DNA of 46,382 nt from the NCBI RefSeq assembly GCF_019237635.1, contig NZ_JAFAGS010000001.1:1-46382 (forward strand), given 5' to 3'. Origin of the DNA: Pluralibacter sp. Lineage in GTDB: Bacteria > Pseudomonadota > Gammaproteobacteria > Enterobacterales > Enterobacteriaceae. The notes under the pieces were generated by a model, which worked only from the letters and a program-made list of their open reading frames with translations, made no database searches and was not told the origin of the DNA. Positions 26,129-35,935 of the stretch are shown piece after piece (the first letter of the stretch is position 1; every line of letters starts with the position of its first letter). The translations under genes and the position numbers were made by a program.

Positions 26129-26815
26129 ATGACTGCCATCCGCGTTGAGAATTTGAGTAAAACCTTCGTTCTGCACCATCAACACGGCGTGCGCCTGCCG
26201 GTGCTGCAAAACGCGTCGCTCACGGTGGAAAACGGCGAGTGCGTGGTGCTGCACGGCCACTCCGGCAGCGGCAAATCCACGCTGCTGCGTTCGCTGTACG
26301 CCAACTACCTGCCGGATAGCGGCCATATCCACATCCGGCACGGCGACGAATGGGTGGACCTGGTGCACGCCCCTGCCCGCAAAGTGCTGGAAGTCCGTAA
26401 AACCACGATGGGCTGGGTCAGCCAGTTTTTACGGGTGATCCCGCGGATTTCCGCGCTGGACGTGGTCATGCAGCCGCTGCTTGATACCGGCGTACCGCGT
26501 GAAGCCTGTGCGGCGAAAGCCGCGCGCCTGCTGACACGCCTCAACGTACCGGAGCGTCTGTGGCACCTTGCGCCCTCCACCTTTTCCGGCGGCGAGCAGC
26601 AGCGTGTCAATATCGCGCGCGGTTTTATCGTCGACTACCCGATTTTGCTGCTTGATGAGCCCACTGCCTCGCTGGATGAGAAAAACAGCGCCGCCGTGGT
26701 CACGCTCATCGACGAAGCCAAAGCCCGTGGCGCCGCCATTGTCGGCATTTTCCATGATGAAGCGGTACGCAACCGTGTCGCCGATCGTCTCCACCCGATG
26801 GGTACAACAGCATGA
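26129..26815 (+). CDS. phnL: PhnL, second ABC-type ATPase of the C-P lyase pathway
   Basis: The 228-residue ABC ATPase has Walker A GHSGSGKS at 43-50, the signature [12 protein letters not shown] near 153, and Walker [11 protein letters not shown] near 173. PhnL is required with PhnG, H and I for formation of ribose-1-phosphonate triphosphate, and it can join PhnK on the core complex. Its ATG follows phnK after a 10-base gap containing AAGGA. The stop overlaps the phnM start (ATGA). Confidence 0.95.
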   Translation: MTAIRVENLSKTFVLHHQHGVRLPVLQNASLTVENGECVVLHGHSGSGKSTLLRSLYANYLPDSGHIHIRHGDEWVDLVHAPARKVLEVRKTTMGWVSQFLRVIPRISALDVVMQPLLDTGVPREACAAKAARLLTRLNVPERLWHLAPSTFSGGEQQRVNIARGFIVDYPILLLDEPTASLDEKNSAAVVTLIDEAKARGAAIVGIFHDEAVRNRVADRLHPMGTTA

Positions 26816-27948
26816 TTATCAATAACGTAAAGTTGATTCTTGAAAATGATGTGGTGCATGGCTCCCTGGAGGTGCAGGACGGCGCGATCCGCGCGTTCGC
26901 CGAAAGCCAGAGCCGCCTGCCTGAAGCGATGGATGGCGAAGGCGGTTGGCTGCTGCCGGGGCTTATCGAGCTGCATACCGATAATCTGGATAAATTCTTC
27001 ACCCCGCGCCCAAAGGTCGACTGGCCCGCGCATTCGGCGATGAGCAGCCACGACGCGCTGATGGTCGCCAGCGGCATCACCACCGTGCTGGACGCCGTGG
27101 CGATTGGCGATGTACGCGACGGCGGCGATCGTCTGGAAAACCTGGAAAAGATGATCAACGCCGTGGAGGACACGCAAAAGCGCGGCCTCAATCGCGCCGA
27201 GCACCGCCTGCACCTGCGCTGCGAACTGCCGCACCACACCACGCTGTCGCTGTTTGAAAAGCTGGTGGACCGCGATGCGGTCTCGCTGGTGTCGCTGATG
27301 GATCACTCCCCGGGTCAGCGTCAGTACGCCGACCGCTCAAAATACCGCGAGTATTACCAGGGAAAATACCACCTGACCAACGTGCAGATGGACCGCTTTG
27401 AAGAGGAGCAGATGGCGCTGGCGGCGCAGTGGTCGCAGCCAAACCGCCAGGCGATCGCCGCCGCCTGCCGCAAACGCGCTATCGCGCTGGCGAGCCACGA
27501 CGACGCCACCCACGCGCACGTGGTGGAGTCTCACCAGATTGGCAGCGTTATCGCCGAGTTCCCCACCACCTTAGAGGCGGCGGACGCCTCACGTCGGCAC
27601 GGCATGAACGTGCTGATGGGCGCGCCAAATATCGTGCGCGGCGGCTCGCATTCCGGCAACGTGGCGGCGCATACGCTGGCGAGCCTTGGCCTGCTGGACA
27701 TTCTCTCCTCCGACTACTACCCGGCAAGCCTGCTGGATGCGGCTTTTCGCGTCGCCGATAACGACGCCAACAGCTTCACCCTGCCGCAGGCAATCCATCT
27801 GGTCACCCGCAACCCGGCGCGGGCGCTGAACCTGCAGGATCGGGGCGTTATCGCCGAAGGAAAGCGCGCCGACCTGGTGCTGGCGCACCGCAAGGGTGAA
27901 CACATCCACATCGACCACGTCTGGCGGCAGGGAAAGAGGGTCTTCTGA
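26812..27948 (+). CDS. phnM: PhnM, ribose-1-phosphonate triphosphate pyrophosphohydrolase
   Basis: The 378-residue metal-dependent amidohydrolase releases pyrophosphate from ribose-1-phosphonate triphosphate to give the PhnJ substrate. Metal-site residues are visible: HTDNLDKFF near 60, [11 protein letters not shown] near 135, [10 protein letters not shown] near 225, and the final D in DILSSDYYP. The length equals E. coli PhnM. It overlaps phnL and phnN by four bases and one base. Nothing is missing. Confidence 0.96.
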   Translation: MIINNVKLILENDVVHGSLEVQDGAIRAFAESQSRLPEAMDGEGGWLLPGLIELHTDNLDKFFTPRPKVDWPAHSAMSSHDALMVASGITTVLDAVAIGDVRDGGDRLENLEKMINAVEDTQKRGLNRAEHRLHLRCELPHHTTLSLFEKLVDRDAVSLVSLMDHSPGQRQYADRSKYREYYQGKYHLTNVQMDRFEEEQMALAAQWSQPNRQAIAAACRKRAIALASHDDATHAHVVESHQIGSVIAEFPTTLEAADASRRHGMNVLMGAPNIVRGGSHSGNVAAHTLASLGLLDILSSDYYPASLLDAAFRVADNDANSFTLPQAIHLVTRNPARALNLQDRGVIAEGKRADLVLAHRKGEHIHIDHVWRQGKRVF

Positions 27949-28517
27949 TGACAGGAACGCTTATCTGGTTAGTCGGGCCGTCAGGCTCCGGGAAAGACAG
28001 CCTGCTGGAGGCGCTGCGTAAGCAGGAGCACCCGCAGATGCTGGTGGCGCATCGCTACATCACCCGCCCCGCAGGCGCTGGCTGTGAAAACCATATCGCC
28101 CTCAGCGAACACGAGTTTTTCACCCGCGCCGAACAGCATCTGTTTGCGCTGAGCTGGCATGCCAACAACCTCTACTACGGCGTGGGTATGGAGATTGACC
28201 TGTGGCTGCACGCCGGGCTCGACGTGGTGGTGAACGGCTCGCGCGCCCACCTGCCGCAGGCGAAAGCGCGGTATGGCGAGTCACTGCTGCCGGTCTGCCT
28301 GCAGGTGTCGCCGGATATTTTGCGCCAGCGGCTGGAGCAACGGGGCCGGGAAAATGCGCGGGAGATAACCCAGCGCCTGGATCGCGCCGCCCGCTATACC
28401 CCGCAGGAGTGCGTCATGCTGAATAATGACGGCAGTCTGCTACAGTCTGTAGAGATGTTCTTGCATTTGATTCGCACCCACGGCAACCACAAAGAGAGCC
28501 AACATGCCTGTCTGTGA
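27948..28517 (+). CDS. phnN: PhnN, ribose 1,5-bisphosphate phosphokinase
   Basis: The 189-residue P-loop kinase of guanylate-kinase fold (185 in E. coli) has Walker A GPSGSGKD at 10-17. It turns ribose 1,5-bisphosphate, formed downstream of PhnP, into PRPP, which feeds C-P lyase products into nucleotide metabolism. The start overlaps the phnM stop (TGATG) and the end overlaps phnO by 14 bases. Confidence 0.95.
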   Translation: MTGTLIWLVGPSGSGKDSLLEALRKQEHPQMLVAHRYITRPAGAGCENHIALSEHEFFTRAEQHLFALSWHANNLYYGVGMEIDLWLHAGLDVVVNGSRAHLPQAKARYGESLLPVCLQVSPDILRQRLEQRGRENAREITQRLDRAARYTPQECVMLNNDGSLLQSVEMFLHLIRTHGNHKESQHACL

Positions 28518-28938
28518 ACTACGTGACGCGACCCTGGACGACATCCATGCGGTCTATGCGTTAATCGCTGAGCTGAAGCAAAAAGAGTATAACCGGGCGG
28601 TCTTCGCCGCCGGGTTTGCCGCCAATCTGGCGAACCCGACTCAGCGTTACCAGCTCGCGCTGGTGGACGGCACGGTAGTGGGGCTTATCGGCATGCAGCT
28701 ACAGTTCCCACTGAACTTCAACAACTGGATTGGCGAGGTACAGGAGCTGGTGGTGCTGCCGCGCAACCGCGGCCTGAGCGTCGGCCAGGCGCTGCTGGCG
28801 TGGGCGGAAAACGAGGCCCGCCGCAGCGGCGCCACGATGATGGAGCTGTCAAGCGGCCGGGCGCGGCCGGACGCCCACCGTTTTTACCTGCGCGAAGGTT
28901 ACCAGCAGAGCCATTTCCGCTTCAAAAAAGCGCTGTAA
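28504..28938 (+). CDS. phnO: PhnO, aminoalkylphosphonate N-acetyltransferase
   Basis: The 144-residue GNAT-family acetyltransferase has the acetyl-CoA loop [15 protein letters not shown] (about 80-94). It acetylates aminomethyl- and aminoethylphosphonates, which in E. coli allows growth on aminomethylphosphonate. The ATG lies within the end of phnN and the sequence begins [21 protein letters not shown] strong ribosome site for phnP follows its stop. Confidence 0.95.
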   Translation: MPVCELRDATLDDIHAVYALIAELKQKEYNRAVFAAGFAANLANPTQRYQLALVDGTVVGLIGMQLQFPLNFNNWIGEVQELVVLPRNRGLSVGQALLAWAENEARRSGATMMELSSGRARPDAHRFYLREGYQQSHFRFKKAL

Positions 28939-28947
28939 GGAGGGGGT

Positions 28948-29706
28948 ATGAGCCTGACCATCCGCTTAACGGGCACCGGCGGCGCGCAGCTGGTGCCGGT
29001 ATTTGGCTGCGACTGCGCCGCCTGCCGCCGCGCGCGGGCGCAGGCGCAGTTTCGCCGCCGCCCGTGCAGCGCCGAAATCCGCTACAACGACGCGGTCACG
29101 CTGCTGGATGCCGGGCTGCCGGACCTGATGGAACGCTGGCCTGCGGGGAGCTTTCAGCAGTTTTTACTGACGCATTACCATATGGATCACGTGCAGGGGT
29201 TATTCCCCCTGCGCTGGGGCGTGGGCAAGCGCATCGCAGTCTACGGCCCGCCCGACGAACAGGGCTGCGACGATCTCTTCAAACATCCCGGCCTGCTCGA
29301 TTTTAGCCATACCGTCGAGCCCTTTGTGGTGTTCGAGCTGCAAGGGCTGCAGGTGACGCCGCTGCCGCTGAACCATTCAAAACTCACCTTTGGCTATCTG
29401 CTGGAGTCGGCCCACAGCCGCGTCGCGTGGCTTTCCGACACCGCCGGGCTACCGGACAAGACGCTGAAGTTCTTACTCAACAATCACCCGCAGGCGATGA
29501 TCATCGACTGCAGCCATGCTCCTCGCGCCGAAACGCCGAAGAACCATTGCGACCTGAACACCGTCATTGCCATCAACGAAACGATCCGTAGCCCCCGGGT
29601 GATACTGACCCATATCAGCCATCAGTTCGACGTGTGGATGATGGATAACCCGCTGCCAGCCGGGTTTGAGGCGGGGTATGACGGAATGGAGATTGTGCTG
29701 GATTAA
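28948..29706 (+). CDS. phnP: PhnP, 5-phosphoribosyl 1,2-cyclic phosphate phosphodiesterase
   Basis: The 252-residue metallo-beta-lactamase-fold enzyme opens the cyclic phosphate product of PhnJ to ribose 1,5-bisphosphate. Its metal motif is [10 protein letters not shown] (near 72-81). A structural zinc site is suggested by CDCAACRR near the N-terminus. AGGAGG precedes the ATG. It is the last gene of the operon and its stop overlaps by four bases the convergent yjdP. Confidence 0.96.
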   Translation: MSLTIRLTGTGGAQLVPVFGCDCAACRRARAQAQFRRRPCSAEIRYNDAVTLLDAGLPDLMERWPAGSFQQFLLTHYHMDHVQGLFPLRWGVGKRIAVYGPPDEQGCDDLFKHPGLLDFSHTVEPFVVFELQGLQVTPLPLNHSKLTFGYLLESAHSRVAWLSDTAGLPDKTLKFLLNNHPQAMIIDCSHAPRAETPKNHCDLNTVIAINETIRSPRVILTHISHQFDVWMMDNPLPAGFEAGYDGMEIVLD

Positions 29707-30017
29707 CGGTTGTACTCATCCTCAAGCTGCTGCTCCTGGTCATCGAGCTGGCGGCGTTCCTGATCGAGCTGACGCTGGCGATCGTCCAACTGGCGGCGCC
29801 GGTCTTCCAGTTGGCGATAGCGGTTATCGTACTGTCTGCTGCGGGCGTCGTTCTGCGACTGAGGATCATCGTGATAGACGCTATCGCTGCTCGGCTTATA
29901 GGCATCATTAATAGCCTGCTGAATGTTGCCGATCGCATCATCAATAATATCGGCGTGCGCCATGTGGCTTGTCAGCGACAGCAGGCCAACGAACAGAGCA
30001 GTAGTGTAACGTTTCAT
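29703..30017 (-). CDS. yjdP: YjdP, small exported coiled-coil protein
   Basis: This 104-residue protein starts with a signal peptide ([22 protein letters not shown], cleavage probably after residue 22). It ends in a regular heptad-like repeat rich in Arg, Gln, Leu and Asp ([28 protein letters not shown]), a likely coiled coil in the periplasm. It matches E. coli YjdP by position and sequence. Its function is unknown. The four-base convergent overlap with phnP is the same kind of arrangement as in E. coli. Confidence 0.9.
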   Translation of the reverse strand: MKRYTTALFVGLLSLTSHMAHADIIDDAIGNIQQAINDAYKPSSDSVYHDDPQSQNDARSRQYDNRYRQLEDRRRQLDDRQRQLDQERRQLDDQEQQLEDEYNR

Positions 30018-30086
30018 AAAACCAGTCCCGCAGGTGAGCTGACTTTACGGTAATCAACGACCGCACAAAGAGGTAGCGGAGGAATC

Positions 30087-30347
30087 TCAAATTCGCCGCT
30101 GTTCAACCGCCGCAATGGCCTCTATCCGCTCCTGATGTCGCCCCCCTTCAAACACCGCATTCAGCCAGGCGTCGACAATCATTTTTGCCAGTTCAACACC
30201 GACCACCCGCGAGCCGAATGCCAACACGTTAGTATCGTTATGCTGACGCGAAAGCTGCGCCGAATAGGGTTCACTACACACAACGGCACGTATACCTGGA
30301 AACTTGTTTGCCGTAATGGATATCCCGACGCCAGTGCCGCAAATCAG
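30087..30347 (-). pseudogene. rpiB: rpiB remnant, C-terminal part of ribose-5-phosphate isomerase B
   Basis: Read on the minus strand this segment gives ITLICGTGVGISITANKFPGIRAVVCSEPYSAQLSRQ and onward to EAIAAVEQRRI. That is the C-terminal ~87 residues of RpiB (149 in E. coli). The N-terminal ~60 residues, including the first active-site residues, are missing, and the frame runs into the end of an IS1-family element at 30348. No rpiB N-terminus is found on the other side of the IS. The gene is dead; RpiB is a minor isomerase, and E. coli also encodes it beside the allose genes. Confidence 0.92.
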
Positions 30348-30361
30348 GGTTATGCATCCAA

Positions 30362-30746
30362 TTAGTAGAACATATATTTCTCGATAAATGCTCCGATGAC
30401 TTTTTCGTGGACCTCAACTGAACGCGAGAAACAGATCGCTTTACGAGCCAGCCGCTTAATGCAGGTTCGGAGCGTCAGGTTATTACGCTCAATACGTTGG
30501 GTGAATAAGATGCCTGTCCTTCGGGACTTCTCTGGCATAGCTGCCCCAGTCGTCGCTGGTGATCATGCCGATGGTGAATGGCGTGAGCAGTGCCAGTAGC
30601 TCCCGGCAGGTTTCATCGGTTCGGGGACCAAAAGTGTAGGCCAGTACACCGCCTGTTTTGGTGTTGTACGCATACCAGAGCCAGTGCTGTCGGGCTTTAC
30701 TGCCAACGAAGCTCCATTGCTCATCAAGTTCACAGGTAAGCGCCAT
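30362..30746 (-). pseudogene. insB: IS1-family transposase InsB, frameshifted
   Basis: The minus-strand frame from 30746 reads CELDEQWSFVGSKARQHWLWYAY and continues to DRHL, the InsB DDE domain of IS1-type elements. It then shifts frame near 30506 and stops at 30489. The proper C-terminus (FTQRIERNNLTLR to EKYMFY) continues in another frame to a stop at 30362-30364. Compared with related IS1 copies as I recall them, about 11 bases (coding around TGKI) are lost at the shift. The transposase is non-functional. Confidence 0.85.
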
Positions 30747-30772
30747 ATCAGCATGGGCGACGGGCGAAGACG

Positions 30773-31003
30773 TTATTCGCTTCGGCGCGAGTTTTTTAAA
30801 GTCCGGATGACAGTGTTAATGCCGATTTTCAATGTCCTGGCGGTATCACGAACGCCAGAGCCGTTGAAAGCCATTTCAGTTATCTGCTCTTTAACGCCCG
30901 GTTTACGGGCTTCATAAGCGTAAGTGAGCTGAAACACGCGGCGGCAGTCACGGCAGCGAAATCTGTCATGGCCTTTAGGGTTCTGGCCATGAGGGAATCT
31001 CAA
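30773..31003 (-). pseudogene. insA: IS1-family InsA fragment without its N-terminus
   Basis: The frame reads HGQNPKGHDRFRCRDCRRVFQLTYAYEARKPG and ends in TVIRTLKNSRRSE, which is InsA of an IS1-like element. The first ~17 residues, with the first zinc-binding Cys pair, are replaced by unrelated codons. Only about 57 bases separate the HG codons from the IS end, so roughly 50 bases are deleted. The second Cys pair (CRDC) and the HTH remain. Confidence 0.8.
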
Positions 31004-31045
31004 AGCGGCTATTATACATTAATTCAACTAATTAGAGGCATTACC

Positions 31046-31399
31046 CAATTTTATCTGTTGGCCGCCTGAAGTATGAGCAGCGCAACTTCACCCGACCCGC
31101 AGCCGTTAATGCGACAGAGCCGTTTTTCATGCTCTCCAATGGGATAGAAAGGTTCAGCAATACTAACATTATTAGACTTGCTTAAGCTTAAGGATGTGGC
31201 AGGCATTTTTGCAAGATATGTATGTGTTTATTTTGTCAGCTATTTCATTTATTAATAAATTTTTTACTAAAGCGACTGAGTACTGACACATAACACTTGG
31301 CGCTTTCATATTAAAAAAACTCAACCATTCCTCCGTGTATTTATTATATATTCTATTGGATTTATGTACATAGAAAAGAGCAGTGGCTGGTGAAAAAAA
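31046..31399. other. Non-coding region between the IS remnant and the autotransporter
   Basis: About 350 bp without a gene. The first 75 bases (to 31121) end in one copy of a 16-bp repeat. They carry a short open frame (VGRLKYEQRNFTRPAAVNATEP) of unknown origin, perhaps the debris of a transposase or backbone gene. From about 31130 the DNA is strongly AT-rich and should hold the autotransporter promoter, but no convincing -35/-10 pair can be chosen. Confidence 0.5.
31106..31121 (-). repeat. Left copy of a 16-bp inverted repeat flanking the autotransporter
   Basis: The minus strand reads GGCTCTGTCGCATTAA; the same 16 bases occur on the plus strand at 35920-35935. The GGCTCTGT start resembles termini of some IS families (for example IS6-type ends). 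Homology between the two copies stops sharply at 16 bases on both sides. The pair encloses 4830 bp containing only the autotransporter gene. Confidence 0.6.
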
Positions 31400-34300
31400 A
31401 TGAACATAGCATATCGTATTATATGGAACTCAATTTCACAGGGATGGGTAATTGTATCTTCAAAAGGAAAGCAGAAACCCTCCAGAAATAATAGGCTGGC
31501 GATTTTTATCTTCGCCAGTGCATGTACCTACAGTTCGTCATCATTGGCAACGAATTATTTCTCCACTGTATCGGGTAATTTTAATTTTACTGACCCCAGT
31601 ACAGTCATGACAACGACAAATTCGGCCCATGCACTATTAGCAAGTTCAGGGAATACGATAACCAGTAATTATTCTCTGACAATGAACACCATCGGTTCAG
31701 GAAGTTGTGGTATGGACGCTATAGTGGGAGGGACAATTAATCTGAAGGATGTCGACATTACAACCAGTGGCCAGAATGCAATTGGGATGTTTTCTAATGG
31801 CGGGAGTATCACATCTACGGATAAGGTAATAATACATACCAATGGTAATCAAGCCTACGGTGTATATTCTGATGCGGGAAATATAAATCTAGTTGATGCA
31901 GACATCACGACTACAGGTGACCGGAATTTTGGTCTAGCTGCCAATAATAATGGTGATGTTAGTGTTTCTGGGGCTTCAACCATTAATGTTAGTGGAAATC
32001 AGGTTTATGGTGTCTACGGCAGTGGCGGAGGATCGATAAATCTGAATGACCTGAATGTCACAGTTGACGGAACAACTAACAGTATGGGTGTCTATGCTAC
32101 GGGGAATGGTACCGCAATAACAAGTTCTGGTTTTTCCACCGTTTATGCTAACGGTAGCACTTTGTATGGTGTTTCAGTAGAAAATGGTGCCGTGGTAAAT
32201 ATGAATGGCCTTGATGTAACGACCACCAGTGATGGTACTGTTGCAATCGTTGTAAAGGATGGGGAATTTGACAATTCTGGCACTACAGATATCCATACTG
32301 CAGGATATGCAGGAATACAAATATCAGGAGGTACAAGCTATCTAAACGACTTGAATATCACTAATAGTGGAGATAATGCAATTGGTATCTCTACAGAACG
32401 ATCAGGAATGATAACCATCAGTGGAACTACCATTATAAACCAAACTGGTGGTAGTGATTACGGCATAATAGCATCAGATGGAAGCAGTATTAACCTGCAG
32501 GATGTAGCCATTACTAATGTCACTGGAGATTACAATCTCGGTATGTATGCAAGTGATGCTAATACGATAGTATCCAGTACTGGTACTGTAAATATCAATA
32601 CTGCTGGTACTGAAAATCATGGTATCTTCATTGTTAGTGGTGCCACCGAAACTTTTAATAAACTAGAGATTATGAGTTCTGGGGACAATGCTACGGGCAT
32701 TACGCTTAGTGATACTGACAGCCAGATTAATCTTAACGACACTGTAATCAGTACATCAGGTCTTGCATCCCATGGTTTCCAGGTTACAAGTGGTGCAGGC
32801 AAAACGTTTGATGGTTCTGCAGGAAATGTCCTTCCTTCAATTACCGTTGATGGTGCCGGTTCCGCCTTACTTGATGCCAGTGATGCAGGCAGTGAAATTT
32901 ACTTAAACAACCAGCAGCTTAACATTAACCAGACTATTGGTCCGGACACCTGGGGAGTTAAGGCAGAAAACGGTGGAGAAATACATCTCGAAGGTAGCAG
33001 TGACTCAGGGGGTACCGGATTGTGGGCTTCAGGAGCTGGCAGTAACCTAGTACTAAACGGTACAACCGACACTACAGGGTCAAGGGTAAAACTGGATGAC
33101 AGCAGTACCCTCACGCTAAGCCGGGGGGATAATACTGCAAGTATTGGTTCTCTGGAGGGGGAGGCATCATCCACAGTCAGTTCCATGACCGCTGATGGCG
33201 CTCTGTCTATTGGCGTCAACAATACCGCCAGCAATGGAAGTATGATTGATGATGCGAATTTCGCTGGTGCTTTCACGAATATCGGCCAGCTTATCAAAAC
33301 TGGTTCTCTGACGCAGATCCTTAGTGGTTCGGGCAACACTGTGGGCAGCGTGGATGTGAACGGCGGTACGCTGAGATTTGAACAGTCGGGTCCATTTACC
33401 ACCACAGCTGACTACCGAACGCAAACAGGGGCAACTACCGATATCGGGCTGGCCGGTGCTACCCTCATTGTGGGTGGTGCATTTACGCAGGAATCCGGAT
33501 CAACTCTCAACGTCACACTTGACAGTGGCAATGATGTCACGGCTGATACAGCCAGTCTGGATGGGGTGCTTACCGTTAATGGATTCGTCGGAGGACCAAC
33601 TCCCGTAAAATCAAGCGACGTGGCAAGCAATACCTATACAGTCATCCATACCCTTAACGGCATCACGGGTGATTTCTCAAACAACCTGGCGTCCCAACTG
33701 GATTATCTCCTCTACGACGGGCATATCTCAACCGACGGTAAGGACTACAATCTCGGCTTCCGGCTGGCCTGGAATGAAGGACTCCAGGATAAAAGTACCG
33801 GGGGTTTTACCCTTAATGACGGCACCGCATTTGATGTTGATACCGTCCTGGCTGACCAGACCGCCCCCACTGGTGGTTTCGATACTGGCTGGGATGGCAA
33901 AAGCCTGACCAAAGCCGGTAACGGCCTTCTGGTGCTATCTGCTGTCAACACCTATACCGGCAGCACCACCCTCAATGCCGGTATCCTGCGTACCGACGTG
34001 GCTGACAGTATTGCTGACAGCAGTGCACTGACCATTAATGGCGGGGTATTCGACCTCAACGGTAATCACCAACTGGTAAACAACCTCAGCGGAACGGGGG
34101 GGACCGTCGTGCTAAACGGGGCAACACTGACCGCTGTAAACACCTCCTCTACAGACAACACCACCTACGCTGGCGACATCACTGACGGTGGTACGCCGGG
34201 TGGCGGTCTGACCAAATCAGGAAACGGAACCCTTACGCTCTCCGGCAAAACAGCCTGGACAGGAGATACCCGTATTGATGCAGGCGGACTGGCGCTGGAT

Positions 34301-35836
34301 GGAGCTGCTGGCGGCGCACAATTGGTCAGTAATATCATCGGGGCAGACAACACGACGCTGTCGCTGCAGAACGGCGCGAGCCTGACCGGTACGGTTGACC
34401 CGACCAGCGTCAGTATCGATACCGCCAGCCGTTGGAACATGACCGGAGACTCTCTGGTCAACGACGTTAACCTTGCCGGTACCATCAACTTCGTCGCCCC
34501 CTCCGCCTCACCGATGACAGACGGACATACCCTGACTACCGGTAACTGGAATGGCCAGGGCGGTACCGTCGTGCTGAACACCGTGCTCGGAGATGATACC
34601 TCTGTGACGGATAAAATCGTGGTGAATGGCGACACCCGCGGAAATACGTTTGTGAAGGTAAACAATGCGGGGGGGCATGGCGCACAAACGGTCGAAGGTA
34701 TCCGTGTCGTCGAGGTCACCGGCCAGTCTGACGGTACCTTCACCAAATCCGGCCGCATTGTTGCCGGGGCCTACGACTACAGCCTGATGCAGAAAGGCCC
34801 TGACTGGTATCTGACCAGCCAGTATATTGCCCCGGCAGCAGATCCTGCACCAGTGATCCGTCCTGAAGCGGGCAGCTACATCGCCAACCAGGCGGCTGCC
34901 AATACCATGTTCATCCTCCGCCTGCACGATCGCCTGGGCGAAACACAGTACACTGACGCCCTGACCGGGGAAAAGAAAGTCACCAGTCTGTGGCTGCGTC
35001 AGTCCGGCGGTCATAACGCCTGGAAAGACAGTACCGGGCAGCTCAGTACCCAAAGCAATCGCTATGTCACCCAACTGGGGGGCGATATCGCGCAATGGAG
35101 CACTGATGGCTTACAGCGTCTTCATCTCGGCGTAATGGCTGGCTACGGAAATAACAGCAGCAATACGCACTCTGGCGTTTCTGGCTATCACGCGGAAGGC
35201 ACCGTCAGCGGATACAGCGCGGGCGTCTATGCCACCTGGTACCAGAACGATGAGACCCGCCAGGGCCTGTACCTGGACAGCTGGGCACAGTACGGCTGGT
35301 TTAACAATGAGGTGAAAGGTCAGGACACTCCGCGTGAAAGCTACAAATCCAGCGGTCTTACCGCCTCCCTGGAGATGGGATATACCCACAAACTGGGTGA
35401 GTTCACCGGGAGCCAGGGGTCGCTTAATGAATGGTTTATCCAGCCTCAGGCACAGGTTGTCTGGATGGGGGTTAACGCTGATGGCCATCAGGAACACAAT
35501 GGCACACGGGTTAGCGCAGAAGGTGAAGGTAATCTTCAGACACGCCTGGGCATTCGTACCTATCTGAAAGGTCACAGTAAACACGATGCTGCCACTGGCC
35601 GGACGTTCCAGCCATTTGTTGAGGTGAACTGGATCCACAACACTCAGGACTTTGGAACCCGGATGGACGGTGTAAGTGTTCATCAAAGCGGTGCCAGCAA
35701 CATCGGGGAAATCAAAACCGGGGTTGAGGGACAACTCACTTCCCGACTGAACCTGTGGGGTAATGTGGGCGTGCAGATCGGAGATAAGGGATATAACGAC
35801 ACCTCTGCCATGGTCGGGGTGAAATACGCCTTCTGA
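31400..35836 (+). CDS. Large AIDA/Ag43-like autotransporter adhesin (type Va secretion)
   Basis: The 1478-residue protein begins with the extended signal-peptide region of large autotransporters (MNIAYRIIWNSISQGWVIVSS), followed by a hydrophobic core and cleavage near ASACTYSSSSLA. Residues about 105-465 are a beta-helix of roughly 40-residue imperfect repeats with pairs of YGVY-type and INL-D-ITT-type turns. Two autotransporter-associated repeats (LTKAGNGLLVLSAVNTYTG near 836, LTKSGNGTLTLSGKTAWTG near 935) come before the translocator. The C-terminal ~270 residues form the outer-membrane barrel ending AMVGVKYAF. The first half is AT-rich, the last half GC-rich, which suggests a mosaic origin. 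No RGD or protease motif is seen. Adhesion or aggregation is the likely role. The frame is intact. Confidence 0.92.
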   Translation: MNIAYRIIWNSISQGWVIVSSKGKQKPSRNNRLAIFIFASACTYSSSSLATNYFSTVSGNFNFTDPSTVMTTTNSAHALLASSGNTITSNYSLTMNTIGSGSCGMDAIVGGTINLKDVDITTSGQNAIGMFSNGGSITSTDKVIIHTNGNQAYGVYSDAGNINLVDADITTTGDRNFGLAANNNGDVSVSGASTINVSGNQVYGVYGSGGGSINLNDLNVTVDGTTNSMGVYATGNGTAITSSGFSTVYANGSTLYGVSVENGAVVNMNGLDVTTTSDGTVAIVVKDGEFDNSGTTDIHTAGYAGIQISGGTSYLNDLNITNSGDNAIGISTERSGMITISGTTIINQTGGSDYGIIASDGSSINLQDVAITNVTGDYNLGMYASDANTIVSSTGTVNINTAGTENHGIFIVSGATETFNKLEIMSSGDNATGITLSDTDSQINLNDTVISTSGLASHGFQVTSGAGKTFDGSAGNVLPSITVDGAGSALLDASDAGSEIYLNNQQLNINQTIGPDTWGVKAENGGEIHLEGSSDSGGTGLWASGAGSNLVLNGTTDTTGSRVKLDDSSTLTLSRGDNTASIGSLEGEASSTVSSMTADGALSIGVNNTASNGSMIDDANFAGAFTNIGQLIKTGSLTQILSGSGNTVGSVDVNGGTLRFEQSGPFTTTADYRTQTGATTDIGLAGATLIVGGAFTQESGSTLNVTLDSGNDVTADTASLDGVLTVNGFVGGPTPVKSSDVASNTYTVIHTLNGITGDFSNNLASQLDYLLYDGHISTDGKDYNLGFRLAWNEGLQDKSTGGFTLNDGTAFDVDTVLADQTAPTGGFDTGWDGKSLTKAGNGLLVLSAVNTYTGSTTLNAGILRTDVADSIADSSALTINGGVFDLNGNHQLVNNLSGTGGTVVLNGATLTAVNTSSTDNTTYAGDITDGGTPGGGLTKSGNGTLTLSGKTAWTGDTRIDAGGLALDGAAGGAQLVSNIIGADNTTLSLQNGASLTGTVDPTSVSIDTASRWNMTGDSLVNDVNLAGTINFVAPSASPMTDGHTLTTGNWNGQGGTVVLNTVLGDDTSVTDKIVVNGDTRGNTFVKVNNAGGHGAQTVEGIRVVEVTGQSDGTFTKSGRIVAGAYDYSLMQKGPDWYLTSQYIAPAADPAPVIRPEAGSYIANQAAANTMFILRLHDRLGETQYTDALTGEKKVTSLWLRQSGGHNAWKDSTGQLSTQSNRYVTQLGGDIAQWSTDGLQRLHLGVMAGYGNNSSNTHSGVSGYHAEGTVSGYSAGVYATWYQNDETRQGLYLDSWAQYGWFNNEVKGQDTPRESYKSSGLTASLEMGYTHKLGEFTGSQGSLNEWFIQPQAQVVWMGVNADGHQEHNGTRVSAEGEGNLQTRLGIRTYLKGHSKHDAATGRTFQPFVEVNWIHNTQDFGTRMDGVSVHQSGASNIGEIKTGVEGQLTSRLNLWGNVGVQIGDKGYNDTSAMVGVKYAF

Positions 35837-35841
35837 CAAAG

Positions 35842-35880
35842 GCGAGTACAGAGCCTGAATGCTAAAGGCTCTGTACTCGC
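35842..35880. terminator. Strong hairpin after the autotransporter
   Basis: A perfect 14-bp stem (GCGAGTACAGAGCC, 35842-35855, with its complement at 35867-35880) around an 11-base loop begins five bases after the stop codon. It lacks a U-run, but its position and strength make it the likely 3' end of the transcript. Confidence 0.65.
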
Positions 35881-35919
35881 ATAATGGGAAGGATGATCTC
35901 CGCTTTACGTCAGCAATGG

Positions 35920-35935
35920 GGCTCTGTCGCATTAA
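35920..35935 (+). repeat. Right copy of the 16-bp inverted repeat
   Basis: GGCTCTGTCGCATTAA, identical to the minus strand at 31106-31121. It is followed at once by sequence of a broken sugar-binding-protein gene, so the right border of the inserted autotransporter segment is probably here. Confidence 0.6.

Larger units (their letters stand above)
30348..31045 (-). mobile_element. Degenerate IS1-family insertion sequence
   Basis: The ends read GGTTATGCATCCAATTAGTA (from 30348) and, on the minus strand from 31045, GGTAATGCCTCTAATTAGTT, an imperfect terminal inverted repeat of IS1 type. About 700 bp lie between, some 70 short of a full IS1. Remains of insA and insB are both present with deletions. 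No target duplication is seen at the two edges, and the flanks belong to different loci. The IS therefore marks an IS-mediated deletion or recombination, and it cannot move by itself. Confidence 0.85.

Noticed and set aside
25372..26139. 255-codon minus-strand open frame opposite phnK
   Set aside because: It mirrors phnK codons; phnK is a conserved ABC ATPase with all motifs, so the antisense frame is a by-product.
31685..32800. CRISPR-like or tandem DNA repeat array in the autotransporter
   Set aside because: The repeats are visible only at protein level as degenerate beta-helix turns; spacing and sequence vary and the frame is coding throughout.
35867..35888. Third copy of the 16-bp repeat in the hairpin after the autotransporter
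   Set aside because: It shares only GGCTCTGT plus a shifted CGCAT-AATG. The match is interrupted, and the hairpin explains the sequence by itself.
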